Positions 7,702 through 15,988 of a stretch of 64,000 bases of DNA are shown one piece after another; position 1 is the stretch's first letter, and each line of letters starts with the position of its first letter. The position numbers and the translations under genes are program-made. Source of the stretch: UBA4615 sp964399635 (lineage in GTDB: Bacteria > Pseudomonadota > Gammaproteobacteria > Burkholderiales > Burkholderiaceae_E); the NCBI GenBank assembly GCA_964399635.1, contig CAYNRU010000014.1:1-64000 (forward strand). The letters run 5' to 3'. Below the pieces are notes generated by a model. That model did not search any database, had not been told where the DNA came from, and saw only the letters and a list, made by a program, of their open reading frames with translations.

Positions 7702-9027
7702 ATGACCGGTACCTCGATCGCCCTGGCCCTGTTCGTCGGCATGCTGGTGCTGATGGCGCTGCGCGTGCCGATCGCGCTCGCGATGCTGGTGCCCGGCGCG
7801 GTGGGCTACGTCGCGATGGCCGGCTGGCCGCCGTTCGCGAGCTTCCTGAAGGGCGTGGCCTGGGCGCGCCTGGCCAACTACGACCTCACCGTGATCCCGC
7901 TGTTCCTGCTGATGGGCGCCTTCGCGACCCAGGGCGGGCTCTCCAAGAGCCTCTTCGCCGCGGCGAGCGCGATGGTCGGCCACCTGCGCGGCGGCCTCGC
8001 GATGGCCGCCGTGATGGCCTGCGCCGCGTTCGGGTCGGTGTGCGGCTCGTCGGTCGCGACCGCCGCCACCATGGCGAAGGTCGCGCTGCCCGAGATGCGC
8101 CGGCACAACTACTCCGGGCGCCTCGCCACCGCGACGCTCGCGGCCGGCGGCACGCTGGGCATCATGATCCCGCCCTCGGTGGTGCTGGTGATCTACGGCA
8201 TCCTCGCCGAGCAGAACATCGCCAAGCTGTTCGCGGCCGCCATCATCCCGGGGCTGATCGCGACGCTGGGCTACTGCGTCGCGATCGCGATCTACGTGCG
8301 CCTGTTCCCCGGGCACGGCCCGGCCGCCGAGCGCGCGACGCTGGCGCAGGTGGCGCGCGCGCTGAGCGACGTGTGGCCGATCGCAGCGATCTTCATGGTG
8401 GTCTTCGGGGGCATCTACGGCGGCTGGTTCACGCCCACCGAGGCCGCGGCCATCGGCGCGGGGGCGACCTTCCTCGCGGCCCTGCTGCGCGGCGAGCTCA
8501 CCTGGCCCAGGTTCCTCGAGTGCTTCTACGACACCGCGGTCACCACCGGCATGATCTTCATGATCTTCCTGGGCGCCGACATCATGAACTCGGCGCTCGC
8601 GCTGTCGCAGTTCCCGGCGGCGCTCTCGCAGATCGTGAACGGCCTGGGCCTGCCGCCGCTGGCGGTGGTCGCGGGCATCCTGGTGTTCTACGTGGTGCTC
8701 GGCTGCGTGATGGACGAGCTGTCCATGATCCTGCTCACGCTGCCCATCTTCCTGCCGACCATCATCGGTCTGGACCTCTTCGGCCTGCCCACCGACCTCA
8801 AGCTGATCTGGTTCGGCATCCTGGTGCTGATGGTGGTCGAGATCGGCCTGATCGCCCCGCCCGTGGGCCTGAACGTGTACGTCATCAACGGGCTGGCCAA
8901 GGATGTCCCGATCGCCGAGAGCTATCGGGGCGTGGTGCCCTTCCTGATCAGCGACGTGCTGCGCACCGCGCTGCTGATGGCGTTCCCCTGGATCAGCCTG
9001 TGGCTGGTCGGGGTGCTGGTCAAGTAG
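7702..9027 (+). CDS. dctM: TRAP transporter large permease, DctM family
   Basis: A 441-residue polytopic protein with about twelve hydrophobic segments, the expected DctM length. Family segments include ACAAFGSVCGSSVATAATM, GGTLGIMIPPS and the C-terminal EIGLIAPPVGLNVYVI. It forms the ion-coupled translocation unit with DctQ. The start at 7702 lacks a strong ribosome-binding site, so translation may depend on close linkage to dctQ. The stop is 29 bases before the dehydrogenase gene. Confidence 0.94.
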   Translation: MTGTSIALALFVGMLVLMALRVPIALAMLVPGAVGYVAMAGWPPFASFLKGVAWARLANYDLTVIPLFLLMGAFATQGGLSKSLFAAASAMVGHLRGGLAMAAVMACAAFGSVCGSSVATAATMAKVALPEMRRHNYSGRLATATLAAGGTLGIMIPPSVVLVIYGILAEQNIAKLFAAAIIPGLIATLGYCVAIAIYVRLFPGHGPAAERATLAQVARALSDVWPIAAIFMVVFGGIYGGWFTPTEAAAIGAGATFLAALLRGELTWPRFLECFYDTAVTTGMIFMIFLGADIMNSALALSQFPAALSQIVNGLGLPPLAVVAGILVFYVVLGCVMDELSMILLTLPIFLPTIIGLDLFGLPTDLKLIWFGILVLMVVEIGLIAPPVGLNVYVINGLAKDVPIAESYRGVVPFLISDVLRTALLMAFPWISLWLVGVLVK

Positions 9028-9056
9028 CGTCCCGCAGCGCGCCCGACGACCCGTCC

Positions 9057-9971
9057 ATGAAGATCGCCATCCTGGATGACTATGCGGACAGCGTTCGCGG
9101 CCTCGACTGCTTCGCGCTGCTCGCCGGCCATGACGTGCGCGTGCTCCACGAGACCCTGCCCGAGGCGCAGCTGGCCGAGCGCATCGCGGACCGCGAGGCG
9201 CTGGTGCTGGTCCGCGAGCGCACGCCGCTCACCCGCTCGCTGATCGCGCGCCTGCCGGCGCTGCGCCTGGTGAGCCAGACCGGGCGCGGCGGCGCGCACA
9301 TCGACCTGGACGCCTGTGCCGAGCGCGGCATCCGCGTGGTGACCGGCACCGGCTCGCCGAACGCGCCGGCGGAGCTCGCCTTCGCGCTGATCCTGGCGAG
9401 CGCGCGCGAGCTCGCGACCGAGAGCCGCGCGCTGCGCGAGGGCCGCTGGCAGACGACGCTCGGCAGCACGCTGCGCGGGCGCACGCTGGGCATCGCGGGC
9501 TACGGCAATATCGGTCGGCTGGTGGCGGGCTTCGGGCGCGCGTTCGGCATGACGGTCATCGCGCACGGGCGCGAGGCGTCGGCGCAGCGCGCGGCCGCCG
9601 ACGGCGTGCCGTTTGCCGCCACGCAGCGTGCGCTGTTCGAGCAGTCCGACGTGCTGAGCCTGCACCTGCGGCTGACGCCCGAGACCCGCGGCGCGGTGGG
9701 CGCCGCCGACTTCGCCGCGATGAAGCCCGGCGCGACCTTCGTGAACATCTCGCGCGCGCAGCTCGTGGCGCCCGGCGCGCTGCTCGCAGGACTCGATGCC
9801 GGGCGCCCGGCAAGGGCCGCAATCGACGTCTTCGAGCGCGAGCCCACGATCGACGACCCGCTGATCCGCCACCCCGGCGTGCTGGCCGTGCCTCACATCG
9901 GTTACGTCGAGCGCGACAGCTATGAGGCCTACTTCGGACAGGCCTTCGAGAACCTGCTGGCTGCCGGCTGA
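9057..9971 (+). CDS. D-2-hydroxyacid dehydrogenase family protein
   Basis: A 304-residue NAD(P)-dependent dehydrogenase. The coenzyme motif is GYGNIG, and the catalytic Arg-Glu-His set is visible as NISRAQL, FEREP and VPHIGY. Paralogues act on hydroxypyruvate, glyoxylate, phosphoglycerate or other D-2-hydroxy acids; the length and the TGTGSPNAPAELAFALIL segment fit the general family and do not single out a substrate. It follows dctM by 29 bases in the same direction, so it probably processes the TRAP cargo. No Shine-Dalgarno sequence is evident. Confidence 0.88.
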   Translation: MKIAILDDYADSVRGLDCFALLAGHDVRVLHETLPEAQLAERIADREALVLVRERTPLTRSLIARLPALRLVSQTGRGGAHIDLDACAERGIRVVTGTGSPNAPAELAFALILASARELATESRALREGRWQTTLGSTLRGRTLGIAGYGNIGRLVAGFGRAFGMTVIAHGREASAQRAAADGVPFAATQRALFEQSDVLSLHLRLTPETRGAVGAADFAAMKPGATFVNISRAQLVAPGALLAGLDAGRPARAAIDVFEREPTIDDPLIRHPGVLAVPHIGYVERDSYEAYFGQAFENLLAAG

Positions 9972-10077
9972 GCGGGGCGATCACGCGCCTCCTGCCCGAG
10001 CGCCGACACCCGGCGCAGCGTCCTCGTGCCCCTCGTGATCGCCACCGCGGTGGTCGACGGCAGGCCGCGTACCGGAG

Positions 10078-10257
10078 CTAGTGGTCCTCGAGCCGCACGA
10101 ACTCGTCGTCGGCGAGCTCGCCGGTCTCGGGGTCGATCCACTCCGGCACGCCGAGCAGCATCGCGGCCTCGCGGATCCCGTCGTCCGGCGCGTCGTCCTC
10201 CCACTCGGGCGGCTCGATCGCCGCCACCATCGCCCGGGCCCTGCGTCGCGCATCCAT
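10078..10257 (-). CDS. small acidic protein of unknown function
   Basis: A 59-residue frame preceded by a strong GGAGG seven bases before the ATG. It begins with an arginine-rich segment (MDARRRARAM) and turns acidic, with EPPEWEDDAPDD and a C-terminal PETGELADDEFVRLEDH. There is no signal peptide, membrane segment or cysteine. It is encoded opposite its neighbours, between the dehydrogenase and the DUF3617 gene. I do not recognise the family. The excellent ribosome-binding site and coding-like third positions argue that it is real. Confidence 0.55.
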   Translation of the reverse strand: MDARRRARAMVAAIEPPEWEDDAPDDGIREAAMLLGVPEWIDPETGELADDEFVRLEDH

Positions 10258-10503
10258 TTCGCACCCTCCAGGCCGCGGCTGCGGACGGGCCGCCGCATCG
10301 CTCGCGACGCTTCCACGATACGCCCGGCGCAGCGCGCCGGCGCGACTCAATACCCGTAGGACCGGGGCCATGGCGATCAACGCGGGTGCCCCCGTGCGAT
10401 GCAACGGCCCGCTCGCCGAGGGGTCGGCGCCGCCCGGCGCCCGCAGCCGGCGTCAGCCTGGGATACAGTGGCGCCAGCGCAGCGACGCACTGGAGCCCGT
10501 CCG

Positions 10504-11052
10504 ATGACCCCACCCGCCCTCAAGCCCGCCGTCCCCGTCGTCCGTGCGCTGCGTGCCGCGGTCGTCGGCGCCGCGCTCGTCGCGTGTGCCGCCCAGGCGC
10601 AGGAGCTGCCGATGCGTATGCCGGGGCTGTGGGAGATCACGATGCAGACGACCAACGCGCCGTCGCAGTTCGTGAAGCACTGCATCGACGAGAAGACCGA
10701 TCGCCAGATGCAGCAGTTCGGCCAGGGCATGGACCGCAGCGCCTGCACGAAGAACACATGGCGCAAGGACGGCGAGCGCTACCGCGGCGAGTCCGAGTGC
10801 AAGTTCGGGGCGTCGGTTGCCACCACCCGCTCGACCTTCGCCGGCGACTTCGGCAAGTCCTACCGGGGCGAGGTCGACACCCGCTTCGACCCCCCGATGG
10901 GCGGCGTGAGCCAGAGCAAGGTCACCATCGCCGCACGCTGGGCCGGCGCCTGCCCGGCCGGCTGGAAGCCCGGCGACATGGAGATGCCGGGCATGGGTCG
11001 CATGAACGTCAACGAGCTGGTGGCCGGGCGGGCGGCCAGGCAGCCTAAGTGA
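10504..11052 (+). CDS. DUF3617 family secreted protein
   Basis: A 182-residue protein with a signal peptide (hydrophobic AAVVGAALVACAAQAQ, cleavage after AQA) and then MRMPGLWEITMQT, the hallmark opening of DUF3617 proteins. Two cysteine pairs (HCIDEKT/ACTKN and ECKFG/GACPAG) could form disulfides in the periplasm. Function of the family is unknown. A TACAGT at 10464-10469 is a candidate -10. The 3' end overlaps the convergent gene by eight bases. Confidence 0.82.
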   Translation: MTPPALKPAVPVVRALRAAVVGAALVACAAQAQELPMRMPGLWEITMQTTNAPSQFVKHCIDEKTDRQMQQFGQGMDRSACTKNTWRKDGERYRGESECKFGASVATTRSTFAGDFGKSYRGEVDTRFDPPMGGVSQSKVTIAARWAGACPAGWKPGDMEMPGMGRMNVNELVAGRAARQPK

Positions 11053-11419
11053 CTCGCAGACGTTCGACCGAGGTGGACACCGGGTGCCCAACGCGCAGCC
11101 CGGCCCGGCGCGCCGTCTCGTTGACGTGGCTGATCCGTCCGCTGTCCAGGCCGTCCGCGGCGTCACCGATGCGGGCCGACTCGTGCGAGTAGGCCACCCC
11201 GATCACCCCGGTCTGCTCGAGCATCGACAGCCCCACGATCCCGGCCTGGTCCTTGCCGACCCCGGCATCGTTGAAGAACACTGCGTACGGCTTGTCGGGC
11301 AGCGCCAGCACGTAGCGCGCGGCGGACACCCCGCCATGGGAGCCGCAGACCACCACGGCGCCGGCCATCGCGGGCTCCGCGACGGCGATCGAATCGACGA
11401 CGAACAGTGCGCGCTGCAT
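11045..11419 (-). CDS. conserved-looking protein of unknown function
   Basis: A 124-residue cytosolic protein with no signal peptide. The conserved-looking core is VVVCGSHGGVSAARY, then VFFNDAGVGKDQAGI, GVAYSHESARIGDA and GRISHVNETA. Two glycine-rich turns and repeated Ser-His/Asn-Asp pairs suggest a small enzyme domain with a ligand site, but I cannot assign a family. GGAGGAG stands three bases before the ATG, and TACACT at 11454-11449 is a candidate -10. The 3' end overlaps the convergent DUF3617 gene. Confidence 0.7.
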   Translation of the reverse strand: MQRALFVVDSIAVAEPAMAGAVVVCGSHGGVSAARYVLALPDKPYAVFFNDAGVGKDQAGIVGLSMLEQTGVIGVAYSHESARIGDAADGLDSGRISHVNETARRAGLRVGHPVSTSVERLRVT

Positions 11420-11476
11420 GGGCTCCTCCGGGCTCGACTTCGCGTCCTAGTGTAGGCCCGACGGCGAGCGCGCGCG

Positions 11477-12337
11477 ATGCCCTCCCCGGATCCGCTCCTG
11501 ATCCGCAGCGCCGACGGGCTCGAGCTCGCCGCGCTGGCCATCGTGCCGGCGGGCGCGCCGCGGGCCGCGGTCGCGATGGTGCACGGCCTGGGCGAGCACG
11601 CCGGGCGCTACGGCGCCCTTCACGAGGTGCTCGTGGGCGCGGGCTTCGCGGTCGGCGCGGCCGACCTGCGCGGCTTCGGCCGCTCGCCGGGCATCCGCGG
11701 GCACATCGAGCGCTGGTCCGACTACCGCGCCGACGCGCAGGCGATCGTCGATCTCGCGGCAACGCTCGCGCCCGGTCGGCCGGTGTTCCTGTTCGGGCAC
11801 AGCATGGGCGGCCTGATCGCCCTCGACTACGCGCTGCATCGGCCGCAAGGGCTGGCCGGCGTCGTTGCGAGCGGGCCCGCCCTGGTGCCGGCGGGCGTGC
11901 GGCGCCCGCTGCTGGAGGCGGCCTCGAGGCTGCTGTCGGTGCTCGCGCCGCGCCGCACGATGGCGCTCGGGCTCGACCCGGACGGGCTCTCCCACGACCC
12001 CGCCGTGGTGGCCGCGTACCTCGCCGACCCGCTGGTGCACGGTCGCGTGTCGATGCGCTGGGGCGCCGAGATCCTGCGCACCATGGCCGACACCCGCGCG
12101 CGCGCCGCCGCCTTCCCGTTGCCGCTGCTGCTGCAGCACGGCGCGCTCGACCCCATCAACGCGCCCGAGGGCAGCGTCGCCTTCCACGAGGCCTGCGGCC
12201 ATCCCGACCACGCGCTGAAGCGCTACCCGGGCAGCCGGCACGAGGTCCATCACGACGTCGACCGGCGCGCGTTCGAGCGCGACCTGGTGCGCTGGCTCAA
12301 GGAGCGGTCGATGCGCGGCGCGGGCGCCGCAGCGTGA
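11477..12337 (+). CDS. alpha/beta hydrolase, monoacylglycerol-lipase-like
   Basis: A 286-residue serine hydrolase of the Hydrolase_4 group. MVHGLGEHAGRYG forms the oxyanion region, GHSMGG is the nucleophile elbow, DPIN supplies the acid and GSRHEVHHD the histidine. This set is typical of monoacylglycerol lipases and lysophospholipases (PldB-like). There is no signal peptide, so it acts in the cytosol or at the inner membrane face. Its stop codon overlaps the GTG of the DUF423 gene by four bases. No clear Shine-Dalgarno sequence. Confidence 0.88.
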   Translation: MPSPDPLLIRSADGLELAALAIVPAGAPRAAVAMVHGLGEHAGRYGALHEVLVGAGFAVGAADLRGFGRSPGIRGHIERWSDYRADAQAIVDLAATLAPGRPVFLFGHSMGGLIALDYALHRPQGLAGVVASGPALVPAGVRRPLLEAASRLLSVLAPRRTMALGLDPDGLSHDPAVVAAYLADPLVHGRVSMRWGAEILRTMADTRARAAAFPLPLLLQHGALDPINAPEGSVAFHEACGHPDHALKRYPGSRHEVHHDVDRRAFERDLVRWLKERSMRGAGAAA

Positions 12338-12705
12338 GCCGGCGCTGGGTCGCGATCGGCGCCCTGTCCGCGGCCGTCGCGGTGGCCGCGGGCGCATTCG
12401 GCGCCCACGCCCTGAAGGCCCGCCTGGGGCCCGATGCACTCGCGGTCTGGGAGACCGCCGCGCGCTACCAGATGTACCACGCGCTCGCGCTGGTCGCGCT
12501 CGGGCCGATCGCGCAGGCCTGGCGCGCGCCGGCGCTGCACGCGGCGGGATGGCTGTTCGTCGCCGGCACGGTGCTGTTCTCGGGCAACTTGTACCTGCTG
12601 GTGCTGACCGGCGTGCGCGGGCTCGGGGCGGTGACGCCGGTGGGCGGTGTCGCGCTGATCGGCGGCTGGCTGTGCATCGCCTGGGGCGTCGCGCGCGGGC
12701 GCTGA
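12334..12705 (+). CDS. DUF423 family inner-membrane protein
   Basis: A 123-residue protein with four hydrophobic segments. The AAGAFGAHALK and YQMYHALALVALG segments are characteristic of DUF423 (YgdD-like) proteins. The family is widespread in proteobacterial inner membranes and uncharacterised. It starts with GTG inside the upstream hydrolase stop (GTGA overlap), so it is translationally coupled. The hydrolase pairing suggests a lipid-related or envelope role; that is inference only. Confidence 0.88.
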   Translation: MSRRWVAIGALSAAVAVAAGAFGAHALKARLGPDALAVWETAARYQMYHALALVALGPIAQAWRAPALHAAGWLFVAGTVLFSGNLYLLVLTGVRGLGAVTPVGGVALIGGWLCIAWGVARGR

Positions 12706-12732
12706 GCCCGCCGAGCGGCGTCGGTGCCCGGC

Positions 12733-15453
12733 TCAGCCGAGCGTGCGCCGCACGATCCGCTCGGCCGGGTCGTCCGGGTTGGCCGCGATCGTGAAGCCCA
12801 GCCGCTCGCAGAAGCGCAGCATCGACACGTTCTCGGCCAGCACGACGCCCTCGATCACCGTGTAGCCGCGGGTGCGGCAGGCGTCGAACATCCGCAGCAT
12901 CAGCTCGCGGCCGAGCCCCGCGCGGTGCATCCAGTCGCCGACCACGATCGCGAACTCGGCGACGCCGTCCTCCCAGGTCGGGATGATCCGCGCAACGCCC
13001 GCGATCCGCGAGTCCGGCCCGCCCGGCGTGCCGCCCGTATCGCCGTGCAGCGCGATCAGCGCGAGCTCGCGGTCGTAGTCGATCTGCGTGAAGCGCTCGA
13101 TCATCTGGTCCGACAGCGCCTTGACCGGCATCATGAAACGCCGGTAGAGCGACTGCGGCGACAGCGCGGCGACGAAGTCGCGCTCAAGGTCCGCGTCCTC
13201 GGGGCGGATCGGGCGCAGCAGCACGACCGTCCCGTCCTTCAGCGTCACGAGCTCCTCGAGCTCGCGCGGATACGGATGGATCGCGAGGTGGCCGTAGGCG
13301 CCGCGCCACTGAATGCGCAGCATCTCGTCGGGCGTCTTGACCTCGATGCGCGCATCGAGCGCCGTCACCCGGTCCTCGTCCACCACCAGCGGGTTGATGT
13401 CCAGACTTGCGATCCAGGGGCAGGCGCACACCAGCCCCGAGAAGCGCACCAGCGTCTGCTCGAGCAGCCCGAAGTCGACGCCCGGCACGTTGCGGTAGGC
13501 GCGCAGCAGCCGGGCGATGCGCGTGCGCTGCACCAGCGAGCGGGCCAGCAGCGCGTTGAGTGGCGGCAGCCCGATCGCGACGTCGTCGATCTGCTCGACC
13601 GCGACACCGCCCGCCCCGAAGGCGATCACCGCGCCGAACATCGGATCGGTCGCCATGCCCAGGTAGACCTCGCGCTGGTGACGGGTGCGCACCATCGGCT
13701 GCACGACGACGCCCGAGAGCCGCGCGTCGGGCCGCAGCCGCGCGACGCTCTCGAGGATGTCCTCCGCGGCCGCCCGCGCCGCCGCCGCCGACTGCACGTT
13801 GATGCGCACGCCGCCGACGTCGGACTTGTGGACGATGTCGGGCGACAGCACCTTGAGCACCACCGGGAAGCCGAAGCGCGCCGCGGCCCGGGCAGCCTGC
13901 GCCGCGTCGGCCGCGACCACCGACGGCGGCGTGGCGATGCCGAACAGTTGCAGCAGCGCCTTGGACTCCACCTCGTCGAACAGCCGGCGGCCCTCCGCGA
14001 CCAGCCTGCGGTACATCGCCTCGGCCGCCGCGACGTCGGGCGCGAAGCCGACGTCGATCGCGATCGGCGCCTGGCGCAGCTTCTGCTGGTTGCGCGCGAA
14101 GCGCTCGAGCAGCGCGAGCGCATCGACCGCGTTCTCGGGCGTGAGGAAGTGCGGGATGCCGGCCTCGTCGAGCAGCCGCTGCCCGGCGAGCGCCGACGCG
14201 CCGCCCGCCAGCACCGCGGCCACCGGCTTGGACTGACCAGCCGCGGCCGTGATGAGCGCGCCGGCCGCATCCGTGGAGGGCGTCGTGCTCTGCGGCACGA
14301 ACACCATCAGCAGCGCGTCCACGCCGGGGTCGGCCAGCGTCGCGCGCAGCGCGGTCCCGATACGCGCGGCGTCGGCGTCGGCCAGCAGGTTCACCGGGTT
14401 GGCGTGCGAGCCGTTGCCCGGCAGCGCGGCGTCGAGCGCCGCGATCGTCTCCGGCGCGAGCACCGCCAGCTCCAGCTGCTGGAGCGCGACCGCGTCGGCG
14501 GCGATGACGCCCGGGCCGCCGCCGTTGCCGACGATGGCGAGCCGCGGCCCGGCGGGGCGCCGGCGCAGCGCGAGCAGGCGCGCCGCGGCGAGCAGCTGCA
14601 TCGTGGTCTCGGCGCGGACGGCGCCGGCCCGGGCGATCGCAGCGTCGAACACACGGTCGTTGCCGGTCAGCGCATCCGAGTGCGAGGCGCCCGGCCGCGT
14701 GCCCGGTGCGCCCGGCGCCCGGCCGGCCTTCATGATCACCACCGGCTTGGCGCGCGCCAGCGCACGCACGCTCGACATGAAGCTGCGCGCGTCGCGCACG
14801 CCCTCCAGGTACAGCAGCACGCTGTCGGTCTGGTGGTCGAACAGGTACCAGTCGAGCAGCTCGCCGAAATCCAGGTCGAGGGCGTGCCCGAGCGAGAGTA
14901 CCGACGAAAAGCCCACGCCCGCGGGGCTCGCCCAGTCGACCAGCGCCGCGACCAGCGCGCCCGACTGCGACAGCAGCGCCACCCGCCCCGCCTTGACCCG
15001 GCCCGGCGCCAGGCTGGCGTCGAACCCGGTGCCCGGGCGCATCAGGGCCATGCAGCGCGGCCCGACCAGCCGGACGCCCAGCCGGCGCGCCTGCGCGAGC
15101 AGGGCGGCCTGGGCCTCGCGCCCGCCCTCGGTCGAGCCGTCGAAGCCCGCCGAGTGGATGACCAGGAAGCGGGTGCCGCGGGCCGCGCAGTCGGCCACCA
15201 CCGCGGGCAGCGCATGCGCCGGCGTGGCCGCCAGCGCGACATCGGGCACGAAGTCCAACGCGGCCGCGTCGGGCACGCAGGGCTCGCCCAGCACCCTCGT
15301 GTGCCGCGGGTTGATCAGGCCCACCCGCCCGGCGAAGCCCGCGGCCCGCAGGTTATCCAGGATCGGCCGCGCGATCGAGCCCGGCCGCTCGCTCGCGCCG
15401 TACAGCGCGACCGACCGGGGATCGAACAGGGCGGACAGGAGATGGCGCGTCAT
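12733..15453 (-). CDS. acyl-CoA synthetase (NDP-forming)/GNAT fusion, Pat-type protein acetyltransferase
   Basis: A 906-residue protein, the usual length for Pat/PatZ. Residues 1-130 are a CoA-binding Rossmann domain (FDPRSVALYGASERPGS). Residues 140-450 are succinyl-CoA-ligase-like flavodoxin domains. The ATP-grasp part follows at about 480-710 (FPVVLKVLSPDIVHKSDVGG, LDINPLVVDED). A GNAT acetyltransferase occupies about 735-906 (DWMHRAGLGRELM is the acetyl-CoA loop). Pat proteins acetylate lysines, notably inactivating acetyl-CoA synthetase. His258 sits in SHSDALTGND, where ADP-forming enzymes carry the phosphohistidine. It has no Shine-Dalgarno sequence; GATAAT ends six bases before the ATG. 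Confidence 0.9.
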   Translation of the reverse strand: MTRHLLSALFDPRSVALYGASERPGSIARPILDNLRAAGFAGRVGLINPRHTRVLGEPCVPDAAALDFVPDVALAATPAHALPAVVADCAARGTRFLVIHSAGFDGSTEGGREAQAALLAQARRLGVRLVGPRCMALMRPGTGFDASLAPGRVKAGRVALLSQSGALVAALVDWASPAGVGFSSVLSLGHALDLDFGELLDWYLFDHQTDSVLLYLEGVRDARSFMSSVRALARAKPVVIMKAGRAPGAPGTRPGASHSDALTGNDRVFDAAIARAGAVRAETTMQLLAAARLLALRRRPAGPRLAIVGNGGGPGVIAADAVALQQLELAVLAPETIAALDAALPGNGSHANPVNLLADADAARIGTALRATLADPGVDALLMVFVPQSTTPSTDAAGALITAAAGQSKPVAAVLAGGASALAGQRLLDEAGIPHFLTPENAVDALALLERFARNQQKLRQAPIAIDVGFAPDVAAAEAMYRRLVAEGRRLFDEVESKALLQLFGIATPPSVVAADAAQAARAAARFGFPVVLKVLSPDIVHKSDVGGVRINVQSAAAARAAAEDILESVARLRPDARLSGVVVQPMVRTRHQREVYLGMATDPMFGAVIAFGAGGVAVEQIDDVAIGLPPLNALLARSLVQRTRIARLLRAYRNVPGVDFGLLEQTLVRFSGLVCACPWIASLDINPLVVDEDRVTALDARIEVKTPDEMLRIQWRGAYGHLAIHPYPRELEELVTLKDGTVVLLRPIRPEDADLERDFVAALSPQSLYRRFMMPVKALSDQMIERFTQIDYDRELALIALHGDTGGTPGGPDSRIAGVARIIPTWEDGVAEFAIVVGDWMHRAGLGRELMLRMFDACRTRGYTVIEGVVLAENVSMLRFCERLGFTIAANPDDPAERIVRRTLG

Positions 15454-15465
15454 CGGACGATTATC
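15454..15465 (-). promoter_or_regulatory. -10-like hexamer abutting the Pat start
   Basis: GATAAT on the minus strand (15465-15460) is followed by six bases and the ATG at 15453. No convincing -35 is seen at 16-18 bases. It predicts a leaderless transcript. Confidence 0.42.
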
Positions 15466-15534
15466 GCGTCCCGGTCCGCGTCAGGGTACGACTGGGTCAA
15501 GCGCCGGCGTGGGCGCCGGACCCGTCCGATGGGC

Positions 15535-15951
15535 TCAAGAGAACCCGAAGCGCCGGCGGAAGGCCTCGGGGATCGTGGCCGCCCGCAGCCGCTGCGGGTC
15601 GTCCGGATGCGGCTGGCCGAGGAAGCGGACCTCGAAGCCCTCCACCAGCACCAGCGTGCCGCGCAGGATCCGGTGCTCGATGCGGAAGCTGCGCGCCTCG
15701 AAGCCGGTGACCGTGCTGTGCACCTCGCAGGCGTCGCCGAAGCGCGCCGGGCGCAGGTACTGCGCGCCGGTCTGCATCAGGGGCAGCCCGAGGTAGCCCT
15801 GTGCGCGCAGCGCGTGCAGCCCCACGCCGGCGCGCTCCGCGAGCCTGTGGGAGGCGGCGTCGAACCAGCCGTAGAAGTGCGGGTACCAGACGATCCCGGC
15901 CGGATCGCAGTCGCCGAACTCGACGGTGAACGGATGGACGCCGGTCGTCAT
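15535..15951 (-). CDS. acyl-CoA thioesterase, 4HBT (hot-dog) fold
   Basis: A 138-residue single hot-dog domain. VEFGDCDPAGIVWYPHFYGWFD is close to the 4-hydroxybenzoyl-CoA thioesterase motif, with the catalytic aspartate in DCDPAG. It probably hydrolyses a short or aromatic acyl-CoA in the cytosol. It stands alone between the Pat gene (81 bases away) and the Ldh-type oxidoreductase, all on the minus strand. The start at 15951 gives the normal family N-terminus; an AGGA lies 12 bases before it. Confidence 0.9.
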   Translation of the reverse strand: MTTGVHPFTVEFGDCDPAGIVWYPHFYGWFDAASHRLAERAGVGLHALRAQGYLGLPLMQTGAQYLRPARFGDACEVHSTVTGFEARSFRIEHRILRGTLVLVEGFEVRFLGQPHPDDPQRLRAATIPEAFRRRFGFS

Positions 15952-15988
15952 GGCGCGCGCATCCTGGCGTGGCGGCCCGGCCCCGGGC

